NCBI GenBank assembly: GCA_946409515.1
Contig: CAMJWS010000001.1
Location: 189,557 to 253,556 of the forward strand
Source of the DNA: an uncultured Caryophanales bacterium
Lineage (GTDB): Bacteria > Bacillota_I > Bacilli_A > RFN20 > CAG-826
Direction of reading: 5' to 3'
Length of the DNA stretch: 64,000 bases
Each line of letters starts with the position of its first letter. The stretch's first letter is position 1. Both the position numbers and the translations under genes were made by a program. The notes under the pieces are model-generated. The model was not told the origin of the DNA and searched no databases. It worked only from the letters and a program-made list of their open reading frames with translations. Positions 8,583 through 16,208 of this stretch are shown here, one piece after another.

Positions 8583-9905
8583 TTACTTTTTCTCCAATTC
8601 TGTTCCCTCATACATATAATCGTTCCAAGGGAAGTTTTTCCATGTGTTAAAGTGTAATCTATGCATTTCTTCCGTGACAAGAATTATCTTGCCTACGACA
8701 TGTCTTTTTGGAACAAAATCATAGATTTGTTCATTAACAGCGAGAGCGAACTGTGTTAAGTCGTTTTCAATGATTGGAGAATAGATGACACTATAGGATA
8801 AATCAAAGTGCCATGGTTCATTATTTTTAATACCATCGAAGTGGATACCTTGGTGGTCAAACCTGATCTTACCGTGTCCACATGGAATAGATGTTTTCTT
8901 ATTATCTTTAACTGGTTTATATTTTGGTAATTCACCAATATCAACTTCTTCTTCTAAATAGAAGTCTTTGTTGTCTCTAATTTCATGAATGACTTGCACT
9001 CTTTCCCAGTCTACCCAATCAGTTGGCGTATCAAAGATTTTACAAGTATCATCAAATGGATAGAAGTCATAATAATCATCCATACAGCCACCATTACCGC
9101 AGTGTGTACATCTGATATATTTACCAGCGGCATCCATTTCTAATTCATGACCGCATCTTGGACATTTATATAACATATCTTGCATATTGGTCATAATACG
9201 ACCTTTGCTCTTATATTTGATATGTTGCGTCTTATTCCATTTATAATCATCGTGATGGAAAGCTTCATTAATCCTATTATCGATTTCTTCAGGAGTCATT
9301 TTTAATAAGTCTTCTGGCTTAAACAATAAAGATAATGTAGCGTTAATCTTACCAATACGGTCATCAATACAGACTTTATGAGAGGTGAGATAAGCACCCT
9401 CTAATTTCATAAAATAAACAGGGATGTGATAGTATTTTAAAAACCTACCAGTACCTGGAACGATTGGTTGGTTATGGCCAAAGATGGAAGAAGTTCCTTC
9501 TGGGGCAAAGGCAATTGTGCCACCACTTTTGATGACTTTATCCATCGCTCTAATGCTCTTTGGGTCATTAGTGAAGTTTTTCTTTGGGATGACTTGGGCT
9601 TGTTTAAATAGCCAAACGAATTTCTTTCTAAAGAATTCTTGATAACCCGCGAGCATATTAAATTTATGAGGGGCGATAAGATTCTTTAAGAATAAATAGT
9701 CTCTTCTAGATTGATGATTCCAAATAATAAAAGCAGGACCTTTATATTTATTAATATCATCAATGACTTTGTATTTTACGTGATATTTTGGACCGAAGAA
9801 TGGGGATCTCGCTAAAGCGGCATATAAAAACCAGACAAGGTTGGATGGTTGCTTATATTCTCTTTTTGCAAGTTGTTCGGCGATAGTTAGTTTTTCTTTT
9901 GACAT
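8583..9905 (-). CDS. PlsC-type acyltransferase with zinc-ribbon extension
   Basis: 440 residues. The N-terminal half is a 1-acylglycerol-3-phosphate acyltransferase fold: HX4D motif HQSRRD at 64-69 and PEGT motif at 135-138, with the usual spacing. Membrane phosphatidate synthesis is the expected role. After residue 240 comes an extension not found in ordinary PlsC: a zinc ribbon with CPRC (248-251) and CTHC (266-269), followed by about 170 residues of unrecognised sequence. A paralog with the same architecture is at 16209-17441. The start has only a weak SD. Substrate and the role of the ribbon are unknown. Confidence 0.8.
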   Translation of the reverse strand: MSKEKLTIAEQLAKREYKQPSNLVWFLYAALARSPFFGPKYHVKYKVIDDINKYKGPAFIIWNHQSRRDYLFLKNLIAPHKFNMLAGYQEFFRKKFVWLFKQAQVIPKKNFTNDPKSIRAMDKVIKSGGTIAFAPEGTSSIFGHNQPIVPGTGRFLKYYHIPVYFMKLEGAYLTSHKVCIDDRIGKINATLSLLFKPEDLLKMTPEEIDNRINEAFHHDDYKWNKTQHIKYKSKGRIMTNMQDMLYKCPRCGHELEMDAAGKYIRCTHCGNGGCMDDYYDFYPFDDTCKIFDTPTDWVDWERVQVIHEIRDNKDFYLEEEVDIGELPKYKPVKDNKKTSIPCGHGKIRFDHQGIHFDGIKNNEPWHFDLSYSVIYSPIIENDLTQFALAVNEQIYDFVPKRHVVGKIILVTEEMHRLHFNTWKNFPWNDYMYEGTELEKK

Positions 9906-9950
9906 AAATTTCTCCGTCCAAAAAGATTAAATGAATTTTATATAAAATAA

Positions 9951-9992
9951 AAGACCTTTATTCGTAATCATTAATGACTTTGTTGAGGTCTT
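9951..9992 (-). terminator. Terminator of the 9991-10404 gene
   Basis: AAGACCT pairs with AGGTCTT across a long AT-rich loop, and the minus strand continues with TTTTATTTTATATA. The stem overlaps the stop codon. Confidence 0.55.
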
Positions 9993-10404
9993 ATAAATTT
10001 TCTGGTGATAAATCAACTTTTCTTTTCTTGGTCTTTATGCCACAGTTTGCGAGCTCTTTAATGAAGTCTTGGATATCTTTTTTATCACTTAAATAATAAT
10101 AGAAAAGGATATTCTCGTCTGTTTCTTCCATTAAGAAGTTAAGACGCCCCATCTCGCTTAATTGGATATTTCTAACAATCTTTTCATCTAACGCCATAGC
10201 GATATCATCTAATTTAATTCTTTTTAAGATTGGATAATGATAAACCTCGCCCATGATTTGAGCAGGAGCATTATCATCGTATAAGAAAAGTTCATCTTCA
10301 GTGATGGCTAAAGCCGCTTGGGTAAACATTTCGTTTTCGTTAAACTGAAATAATCCAGGCACTATTGCTAGTACTTTATCGTATTCATCAAGACTTAGTT
10401 TCAT
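9991..10404 (-). CDS. Small soluble protein, unknown
   Basis: 137 residues, acidic in the first half and with a Lys/Arg-rich tail (KTKKRKVDLS). No membrane segment, signal or known motif is visible. The region before the ATG has no SD: TATAAT lies at 10416-10411 and the predicted transcript start is the A of the ATG, so the mRNA is probably leaderless. It is transcribed divergently from the Nfu gene. A regulatory or PH-like fold is conceivable but not supported. Confidence 0.65.
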   Translation of the reverse strand: MKLSLDEYDKVLAIVPGLFQFNENEMFTQAALAITEDELFLYDDNAPAQIMGEVYHYPILKRIKLDDIAMALDEKIVRNIQLSEMGRLNFLMEETDENILFYYYLSDKKDIQDFIKELANCGIKTKKRKVDLSPENL

Positions 10405-10495
10405 GCCACTATTATAGCAATAATAGAAGGTATAAAAATATTTTTTAGCATTTTAGTGAACATTTTATTTTGTTTGTGCTAATATCTTTATCGTT

Positions 10496-10741
10496 ATGAA
10501 AGACGACCGCGAAAAACTTATTGTTGCAACATTAGATAAAATTAGACATTTCTTACAGAGAGATGGTGGCGATGTTGAATTCGTCTCCTTTGTGGATGGT
10601 GTTGTCTATGTTCGTCTACATGGTGCTTGTCAAGACTGCGCTTACGCAAATAACGACATCAAAGATTTAGTGGAAGTCATCTTACAAGAAGAAGTTCCAG
10701 GCGTTACTGAAGTTCGTCTTTATCAGGAAGACCAGTTTTAA
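10496..10741 (+). CDS. Nfu-type iron-sulfur cluster scaffold/carrier
   Basis: 81 residues matching the NifU C-terminal (Nfu) domain: LDKIRHFLQRDGGDVEFV at the start, and the CxxC cluster ligands in GACQDCAY near residue 40. Stand-alone Nfu proteins of this size carry 4Fe-4S clusters to client enzymes. TAATAT at 10480-10485 predicts a start only a few bases before the ATG and there is no SD, so the leader is nearly absent. tRNA-Gln and a terminator follow directly, and may share this transcript. Confidence 0.9.
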   Translation: MKDDREKLIVATLDKIRHFLQRDGGDVEFVSFVDGVVYVRLHGACQDCAYANNDIKDLVEVILQEEVPGVTEVRLYQEDQF

Positions 10742-10752
10742 TTAACTGAATT

Positions 10753-10827
10753 TGGGGTGTCGCCAAGCGGTAAGGCAGTGGACTCTGAATTCACCATTCA
10801 CTGGTTCGATCCCAGTCACCCCAGCCA
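10753..10827 (+). tRNA. tRNA-Gln (anticodon CUG)
   Basis: Complete cloverleaf: acceptor TGGGGTG/CACCCCA, D arm GCC/GGC, anticodon stem GTGGA/TTCAC with loop CTCTGAA (anticodon CTG), T stem ACTGG/CCAGT with TTCGATC, and an encoded CCA end. The U1-A72 pair is typical of tRNA-Gln. GatCAB in this window suggests that it is charged through Glu-tRNA(Gln). Confidence 0.95.
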
Positions 10828-10840
10828 ATTGTTAACTATT

Positions 10841-10861
10841 GCACCACTTTGGTGCTTTTTT
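10841..10861 (+). terminator. Intrinsic terminator after tRNA-Gln
   Basis: GCACCA / TGGTGC with a three-base loop, followed by TTTTTT. Confidence 0.9.
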
Positions 10862-11007
10862 ATTAGTTATTTTGTAATTCATAAGAATTCAAAATAATTC
10901 AAAAAAGTCATTATATTGCTATAAACATATGACAATGTTTATTTTGTTTTGATTTAATCATTATTTTTATTTAGACTTAATCTCGGTGAATAAAAAGGAG
11001 AATAATT

Positions 11008-12408
11008 ATGAAATTAAATAGATTACTCTTATGCTCATTATTTGTGTTAACAGGTTGTAACAATAATGGCATTAAGTCATATAAAGAATTACCAGAAGTA
11101 AAAAATGACACAGTTAAAGTTGATGAACCTGATGATGTCAAAGATTTTGTGGGTAAAAACGCTTATCTATCTTATCAATTCAATAAGGTCAATCCTATTG
11201 AGGAACCACTACCAGCGATTAAAGAAGATTCATATAACAAAGTTTTATTTAGGACATGGGCAGATAATGGTGTTGACCTCCTTTTCCCAGTAGTTTCTAG
11301 TGAATTGGGTAACTTTTCGGATAACTTTGGTCATGAAATTCTTCATCAAAACGCCTATACCACTTCTATCAGGGAGCATCAACAAGAAGCTCTAGAATTG
11401 TATTTTAAAAAGTTATTCTGTAATGCATCTTACGTAATTAAAGAAAATGAGATACATATCTACGGTGTTAAGGTTAATAAATTAGATTATCGTGGAAAAT
11501 CTTTACAGTCGGAAGTATACGATAACGATATCAACTCCCACTACAATGCGGATTTTGAAGAAACTTATACCAAGATTCTTCAAGAAAAACAAAGCGAATC
11601 TTTCATAAAAGATTTCCTTAGAAAATATGGTATTGGTATTTTAGATGGTGCAACTTATGCTAGCTACGATATAGAAATTAAATCATATCGGATTCGTTCT
11701 GGAAAAGTTGGCGATTACATAGGAGAGTTTCAAAAAACAAATACTATAGAGGAAGCATCCATTGACGATTGCTATCATTTCACAACGTTTAATGAAACTA
11801 CGAATCAATATGAAGAAAAATTATTATCATATGATATTATTCCATTCACTAATTCACGTCTTTTTCCAAAAGATATTTGGTCAAAAAATGATGCATATAA
11901 CTATTTCGAAGAAGTTTATGAACAATTTGTCGCTAATGAATCAGAACGCATTTTAAAAGGTGAACAACAGTTCCAAACAAAACAGCCGAAGACAGTTCAA
12001 GACTATCATTATCAATTGGATAACGTTACGACCGAAGCAAAATTCTCTTCTTCTAATCCATATTCGTATGAATACAATCTCAAAGATCCTTATAAATCAT
12101 ACAATTTGGAAAAATTAAAAGAACTTGGCTATAAGAAGATGTATATTAGACCAGGATTATATGCGGATCAGATTACTAATCGTACCAAGATAACATTTGA
12201 GGTCACTGTTGGTGGTCAAAAGATTACAGTCTTTAATAAAAAACAACTTATCAAAAAAGAAGGTCTTAATGAAATCAATATTCCTTGGTACGAATTAGAT
12301 TTTGAAAAAGTCTTAGCGAGTGATAGAAAAGTAACTTGCAAAGTTACTCCTTATGGCACTAAAGCAAGAATCCCATTAGTGCAGTTCATGTACGCTTACA
12401 CGATGTAA
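11008..12408 (+). CDS. Large lipoprotein, unknown
   Basis: 466 residues behind a good ribosome site (AAAAGGAG). The signal peptide ends in lipobox LTGC (Cys near residue 17), so it is anchored on the outer face of the membrane. The mature part is rich in Tyr, Asn, Lys and Glu with no recognised domain, and the C-terminal quarter looks beta-rich. It stands alone between two terminators. It has the general look of a secreted binding or structural lipoprotein. Confidence 0.7.
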   Translation: MKLNRLLLCSLFVLTGCNNNGIKSYKELPEVKNDTVKVDEPDDVKDFVGKNAYLSYQFNKVNPIEEPLPAIKEDSYNKVLFRTWADNGVDLLFPVVSSELGNFSDNFGHEILHQNAYTTSIREHQQEALELYFKKLFCNASYVIKENEIHIYGVKVNKLDYRGKSLQSEVYDNDINSHYNADFEETYTKILQEKQSESFIKDFLRKYGIGILDGATYASYDIEIKSYRIRSGKVGDYIGEFQKTNTIEEASIDDCYHFTTFNETTNQYEEKLLSYDIIPFTNSRLFPKDIWSKNDAYNYFEEVYEQFVANESERILKGEQQFQTKQPKTVQDYHYQLDNVTTEAKFSSSNPYSYEYNLKDPYKSYNLEKLKELGYKKMYIRPGLYADQITNRTKITFEVTVGGQKITVFNKKQLIKKEGLNEINIPWYELDFEKVLASDRKVTCKVTPYGTKARIPLVQFMYAYTM

Positions 12409-12429
12409 TAACGAGTTATTGGATAACAA

Positions 12430-12458
12430 AAAACCTGACTTGATAGCCAGGTTTTTAT
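12430..12458. terminator. Shared terminator between convergent genes
   Basis: AAACCTG / CAGGTTT stem with T-runs on both strands, between the lipoprotein (plus) and the iron operon (minus). Confidence 0.7.
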
Positions 12459-12472
12459 TTTGTTAATAATGT

Positions 12473-12721
12473 TTATCTCCAACCGTACCAATGCTTAATA
12501 GCGGCCATTCTTTCGCACGCCATTAACTGATAGCCAGTTGGATCTAAGACTTTATGGAAGTCCTCTTGGTCAAGGTTTAATTCGGTGAAGACCACCACTT
12601 CCTTTTTATAGCGGTTAGCTTTCACTTTCTTAACCTTGATGTTCTTAGAGATTGCTTCCTCAACATGTAATTCGCACATGCTACATCTCATACCGAGTAC
12701 TTTAAGAACATATTTATTCAT
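12473..12721 (-). CDS. Heavy-metal-associated (HMA) domain protein
   Basis: 82 residues. The metal-binding GMRCSMCE motif lies near residue 10 (GMxCxxC, as in CopZ and P-type ATPase N-domains) with the ferredoxin-like beta-alpha-beta pattern after it. It starts one base after the FeoB-associated peptide and is last in the feo operon. A copper chaperone is the textbook reading, but the location suggests iron or general thiol-metal handling (inference). Confidence 0.75.
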   Translation of the reverse strand: MNKYVLKVLGMRCSMCELHVEEAISKNIKVKKVKANRYKKEVVVFTELNLDQEDFHKVLDPTGYQLMACERMAAIKHWYGWR

Positions 12722-12722
12722 A

Positions 12723-12908
12723 TTAGAGTTTTCCTTTATGGTATTGCTTTAATATCTTTTTCTTATTGATATGATGGCAAGCACAATCACCTGTTGGAAT
12801 ATGGTGTATTTTTTTATAGATATATCGACCAAGAACAAGCGCAACGAAAGAGATAGCCGCGATTAGGACTAATACTTCTATCCAAATTGTACTAGGATCT
12901 TTAAACAT
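12723..12908 (-). CDS. FeoB-associated Cys-rich membrane peptide
   Basis: 61 residues: one membrane helix (about 8-30) followed by GDCACHH and a lysine-rich tail. This size, topology and cysteine cluster match the FeoB-associated Cys-rich proteins (often called FeoC-like or PF12669-type) encoded right after feoB in Firmicutes. It lies 15 bases after the feoB stop. Confidence 0.8.
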   Translation of the reverse strand: MFKDPSTIWIEVLVLIAAISFVALVLGRYIYKKIHHIPTGDCACHHINKKKILKQYHKGKL

Positions 12909-12923
12909 CGATATTCTCCTTTA

Positions 12924-15212
12924 TTAGTTATTAGTTAATGCTAATTTATGACGTCTACTGACAATGATACCAGCACCGGTAACAGCACCCGCTAAAGCGA
13001 GGGTTACTAATAAGCCACCCCACCAAGCAACTTCATATAAGGCACCAACCCAGTAGACTAATAAGGCAAAGCCATAGGACATGGCGAACCACCATAATAA
13101 GGTGAGCCAGAATTCTTTACCTTTTTGTTCACCATGTGTAGCACCGATAGCGGCGAAGCATGGGATAGTGAACAAGTTATAAACAGCGAAGCTATAAGTA
13201 CCGGCTAAGGATAAGCCAATTGTGCCTTCTTCTAAGCCAAGTTCTGCCATTGTGGCAACGACATCTTCTTTAGCGATTAAACCAGTTAATGTAGAGACGA
13301 CATATTTCCAGCCATCTGTATTATTGGTCCAGCCACCAGCGAGAGGTCCTAAAGGATAGAAGAAGTATCTTAAGCCTCTACCTAAGTAAGCAAGGATGGA
13401 GTTATCAATATGTAAGACCCATTCCATTTCACCTTCAGCATTGGCTTCTTCGAATAAGAGTAAACCAAATTTACCTTCTTTCCAACCGAATGATTTAAGG
13501 AACCAAATAACGATTGTACAAGCGGCAATGATGGTACCAGCTTTAATTAAATAGTGTTTGAACTTTTCCCAAAGGTGCGCACCAACGTTTCTTGGTTGTG
13601 GTAAGTGATAAGCAGGTAACTCCATAATGAATGGAGAGACATATTGATCTTTGGAGAATAACTTCATGAATAAGGCAAAGATAATCGCACAGGCAATGCC
13701 ACCGACATAGATAGTAAAGACGAAGATATCACCAGCGAAACCCGCCATAGCACCAACGCCAGCTAATAAAGCCCAAATAGGAGCTTTAGCGCCACAAGAG
13801 AAGCATGTCATTAATCTAATGGTTCTATTCTTTTCTCTTTCATCTTCTAATGTTCTAGTGGCCATAATCGCAGGAACACTACAACCAAAGCCTGTTAACA
13901 TTGGGATAAAGGCTTTACCAGATAAACCAAATTTTCTAAACGCTCTATCTAAGATAAAGGCGACACGTGCCATATAACCACTGTCTTCTAAGATTGCAAT
14001 GAATAAGAAGAGAATCATGATTTGTGGAACGAATGATAAGACAGCATCAAGACCAGTTAAGATACCATCACAAACAAGGGATGTATACCATTCGCCTGCT
14101 GGCATCCATGAGCCAACCCAGTCGATCAAACTACCAGTGAGCCAACCAAACCAGCTTTGTAACCAGACACCTAATGATGGGATACCTCCAAGAGGCACTA
14201 ACTCACCAGTCACTTCATCAAATTCCGCACCCATACCGGTGAAGTAATTAATCCAACCTTCGTGGGTAATTTCTAAGCCAAAGATTCTATTTAAGAACAA
14301 GACGTCTTCAGAGAAGGTGACGTGGAAGATAAAGAACATAATAACCACGAATAATGGGAGAGCCCAAATTCTATGAGTCATGACTTTATCAATCTTATCG
14401 GATTTGCTTAATTGTTCTTTTTGTTCACCGTTATCCGCTTTCTTAAACGCGGTAGCGTAATTCTTAGCGATATATTCGTAGCGGTTATCAGCAATTAAAG
14501 CTTCAAAGTCACTACCGAATGTATCGTTTTTAAATGTTGCTTTGAATTTATTAACAGTTTCCACTGCTTCTGGATGCATCTTGACTTCAAGTTCATCCAT
14601 TTCCACTAACTTGATGGCGTGGAATAATGGGTTTTCAATACCTTTTAATTCAAAAGCGATTTGCACATCACTAATTAAATGTAATAAGGATTTATCTTCA
14701 ATGATTGTTGCGCCTTTACGTTCTTTGTTGCTGGCTTTAACAGCTTCTTGCATTAATTCATCTAAGTTTTCTTGTTTTAATGCAGAGATTTCAACAACTG
14801 GAACACCAAGTTTTTCTTGTAAAGCTTTGGCGTCAATCTTATCGCCGTTTTTTCTCACGACGTCGCTCATATTTAAGGCCACGACCACTGGAACATCAAT
14901 TTCCAAGATTTGTGTTGTTAAATATAAGTTTCTTTCTAAGTTTGTAGCGTCCACGATGTTAATAACGCAATCTGGTTTTTCATCTAAGACGTAGTTTCTT
15001 GAGATAACTTCTTCTGGAGTATATGGGGACAAGGAATAAATACCAGGTAAGTCAACGATGTAAATTGGTTCATCGAGTTTACGATATGTACCTTCTCTTT
15101 TATCGACTGTAACACCTGGCCAGTTACCAACGTGTGCGGTCGCACCAGTTAAGGAGTTAAATAATGTGGTTTTACCGGAGTTAGGATTACCCGCTAACGC
15201 AAATCTTTTCAT
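12924..15212 (-). CDS. feoB: Ferrous iron transporter FeoB
   Basis: This inner-membrane permease imports Fe(II). 762 residues from ATG 15212; an ATG at 15224 is in frame but lies inside the GGAGG ribosome site. The N-terminal G-protein domain has G1 GNPNSGKT near residue 8, the DLPGIYS switch and the NMSD base-specificity motif. A middle helical domain follows, then Gate/core helices with the conserved GCSVPAIMATRT and CFSCGAKAPIW blocks. Length is normal. It overlaps nothing but is tightly packed behind feoA, and metal repression acts through the operators upstream. Confidence 0.96.
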   Translation of the reverse strand: MKRFALAGNPNSGKTTLFNSLTGATAHVGNWPGVTVDKREGTYRKLDEPIYIVDLPGIYSLSPYTPEEVISRNYVLDEKPDCVINIVDATNLERNLYLTTQILEIDVPVVVALNMSDVVRKNGDKIDAKALQEKLGVPVVEISALKQENLDELMQEAVKASNKERKGATIIEDKSLLHLISDVQIAFELKGIENPLFHAIKLVEMDELEVKMHPEAVETVNKFKATFKNDTFGSDFEALIADNRYEYIAKNYATAFKKADNGEQKEQLSKSDKIDKVMTHRIWALPLFVVIMFFIFHVTFSEDVLFLNRIFGLEITHEGWINYFTGMGAEFDEVTGELVPLGGIPSLGVWLQSWFGWLTGSLIDWVGSWMPAGEWYTSLVCDGILTGLDAVLSFVPQIMILFLFIAILEDSGYMARVAFILDRAFRKFGLSGKAFIPMLTGFGCSVPAIMATRTLEDEREKNRTIRLMTCFSCGAKAPIWALLAGVGAMAGFAGDIFVFTIYVGGIACAIIFALFMKLFSKDQYVSPFIMELPAYHLPQPRNVGAHLWEKFKHYLIKAGTIIAACTIVIWFLKSFGWKEGKFGLLLFEEANAEGEMEWVLHIDNSILAYLGRGLRYFFYPLGPLAGGWTNNTDGWKYVVSTLTGLIAKEDVVATMAELGLEEGTIGLSLAGTYSFAVYNLFTIPCFAAIGATHGEQKGKEFWLTLLWWFAMSYGFALLVYWVGALYEVAWWGGLLVTLALAGAVTGAGIIVSRRHKLALTNN

Positions 15213-15213
15213 A

Positions 15214-15453
15214 TTACTTAGCATCCTCCACTTCGATATTGACTAGCTCGGCTTCCGCTTTTCTAAGTGAAAGTTCATAACCACGGATGGTGATTTCGAT
15301 AGGATCACCAAAAGGTGCTTTCTTTCTTAATGTTACTTTTGCACCAGGAGTAACACCCATGTCGAATAAACGACGACGAACTTTGCCGTCTCCTTCAACA
15401 TTCTTAACAAGGCCAGTCTCGCCTTTTTCTATTTTATCTAGTTTTTTAAGCAT
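15214..15453 (-). CDS. feoA: FeoA-family protein
   Basis: 79 residues with the SH3-like FeoA fold: RRRLFDMGVTPGAKVTLRKKAPFGDPIEI and the conserved YELSLRKAEA end. FeoA proteins bind FeoB in the cytoplasm and modulate its activity. It is the second of two adjacent feoA genes, with SD GGGGAGGAA. Its 3' end contains the feoB ribosome site. Confidence 0.9.
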   Translation of the reverse strand: MLKKLDKIEKGETGLVKNVEGDGKVRRRLFDMGVTPGAKVTLRKKAPFGDPIEITIRGYELSLRKAEAELVNIEVEDAK

Positions 15454-15467
15454 AAATTCCTCCCCTT

Positions 15468-15680
15468 CTACGCTACTAGAATTTTGCTCGCGGTTTCACG
15501 GTTGAACGCTAAACGAATACCTTTTACGACACAGATGGTATTTCCACCACGAGAGGAGATAACTGTGATTTTTCCGTTTGTCACCACTCCTAAAGATTCA
15601 AGATGTCTTTTGGTCTTTTCATCCGCTAGTACTTTGATGATTGTTAATTCAGTATCAGTTGGGGCAATAACAATTGGCAT
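15468..15680 (-). CDS. feoA: FeoA-family protein, first copy
   Basis: 70 residues, shorter than its neighbour but with the same fold: KRHLESLGVVTNGKITVISSRGGNTICVVKGIRLAFNRETASKILV. It is the first gene after the operator-flanked promoter, with SD AGGAGGAC. Two divergent feoA genes before feoB are common in clostridia and Bacilli. The copies are not near-identical, so this is not a recent duplication. Confidence 0.85.
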   Translation of the reverse strand: MPIVIAPTDTELTIIKVLADEKTKRHLESLGVVTNGKITVISSRGGNTICVVKGIRLAFNRETASKILVA

Positions 15681-15696
15681 ATAATAGTCCTCCTAT

Positions 15697-15714
15697 AGTT
15701 AGTTTCCACTAACT
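15697..15714 (-). promoter_or_regulatory. Iron-repressor operator, downstream copy
   Basis: Inverted repeat AGTTAG-N6-CTAACT, 18 bases. Its upstream edge coincides with the predicted transcript start (about 15714) of the feo operon, so a bound repressor would block transcription. Confidence 0.75.
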
Positions 15715-15720
15715 GCAACT

Positions 15721-15748
15721 ATTATATACTTATAATTGTCTATGTAAA
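15721..15748 (-). promoter_or_regulatory. feo operon promoter
   Basis: TTTACA (15748-15743), a 16-base spacer and perfect TATAAT (15726-15721). It lies exactly between the two inverted-repeat operators. Confidence 0.75.
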
Positions 15749-15754
15749 GAAAAA

Positions 15755-15772
15755 AGTTAGTTTTCACTAACT
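15755..15772 (-). promoter_or_regulatory. Iron-repressor operator, upstream copy
   Basis: A second AGTTAG-N6-CTAACT inverted repeat, differing from the first only at one of the six central bases. The centres are 58 bp apart, and this copy ends seven bases before the -35 box. Confidence 0.75.
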
Positions 15773-15799
15773 CTTGTCTCTTTATTGTAAATAAACTCA

Positions 15800-16168
15800 C
15801 TATTTCTTCTCGTAGGCTCTTTTAATGGCTTCCCAGGTTTTATCTGAGATATCGTGTTCCATTTTACAAGCATCTTCCATGGCGGTTTCTTCATCAACAC
15901 CAAGGGAGACGAGTAACTTAGTAATGATAGTATGTTTCTCCAATGTTTTTTCCGCGATTAATAGACCTGAAGGAGTTAAGGTGATTTCACCTTTATTATT
16001 GATTTCAATATAGCCTTGATCTTTTAGTTTGTTCATCGCTACAGAAACAGATGGCTTAGAAAAAGATAAACCACGCGCGACATCAATAGCGTGCACATTA
16101 TCCTTTTCTTTGCTAATTTGTAAGATCTTTTCTAAATAGTCTTCTTGAGATTCTAAACGTTTCATCAT
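15800..16168 (-). CDS. DtxR/MntR-family metal-dependent repressor
   Basis: 122 residues from ATG 16168. ATG 16174 is also in frame, but TATAGT (16180-16175) puts the transcript start on the A at 16168. The protein has an N-terminal winged helix (YLEKILQISKE ... SFSKPSVSVAMNKLKDQGYIE) and a dimerisation/metal domain with LEKHTII and ACKMEHDIS. The C-x-x-E-H set matches the DtxR/IdeR type of metal ligands rather than the MntR Glu, which favours iron sensing. There is no C-terminal SH3 domain. It lies immediately upstream of feo and its operators. Confidence 0.88.
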   Translation of the reverse strand: MMKRLESQEDYLEKILQISKEKDNVHAIDVARGLSFSKPSVSVAMNKLKDQGYIEINNKGEITLTPSGLLIAEKTLEKHTIITKLLVSLGVDEETAMEDACKMEHDISDKTWEAIKRAYEKK

Positions 16169-16208
16169 ATTCATACTATAAATTGTTTTTTCTTAAATGG
16201 CAAAAACA

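Noticed and set aside
14542-14994. 150-codon plus-strand frame inside feoB
   Set aside because: It is antisense to an intact FeoB G-domain and is composed of Ser/Leu-rich shadow sequence.
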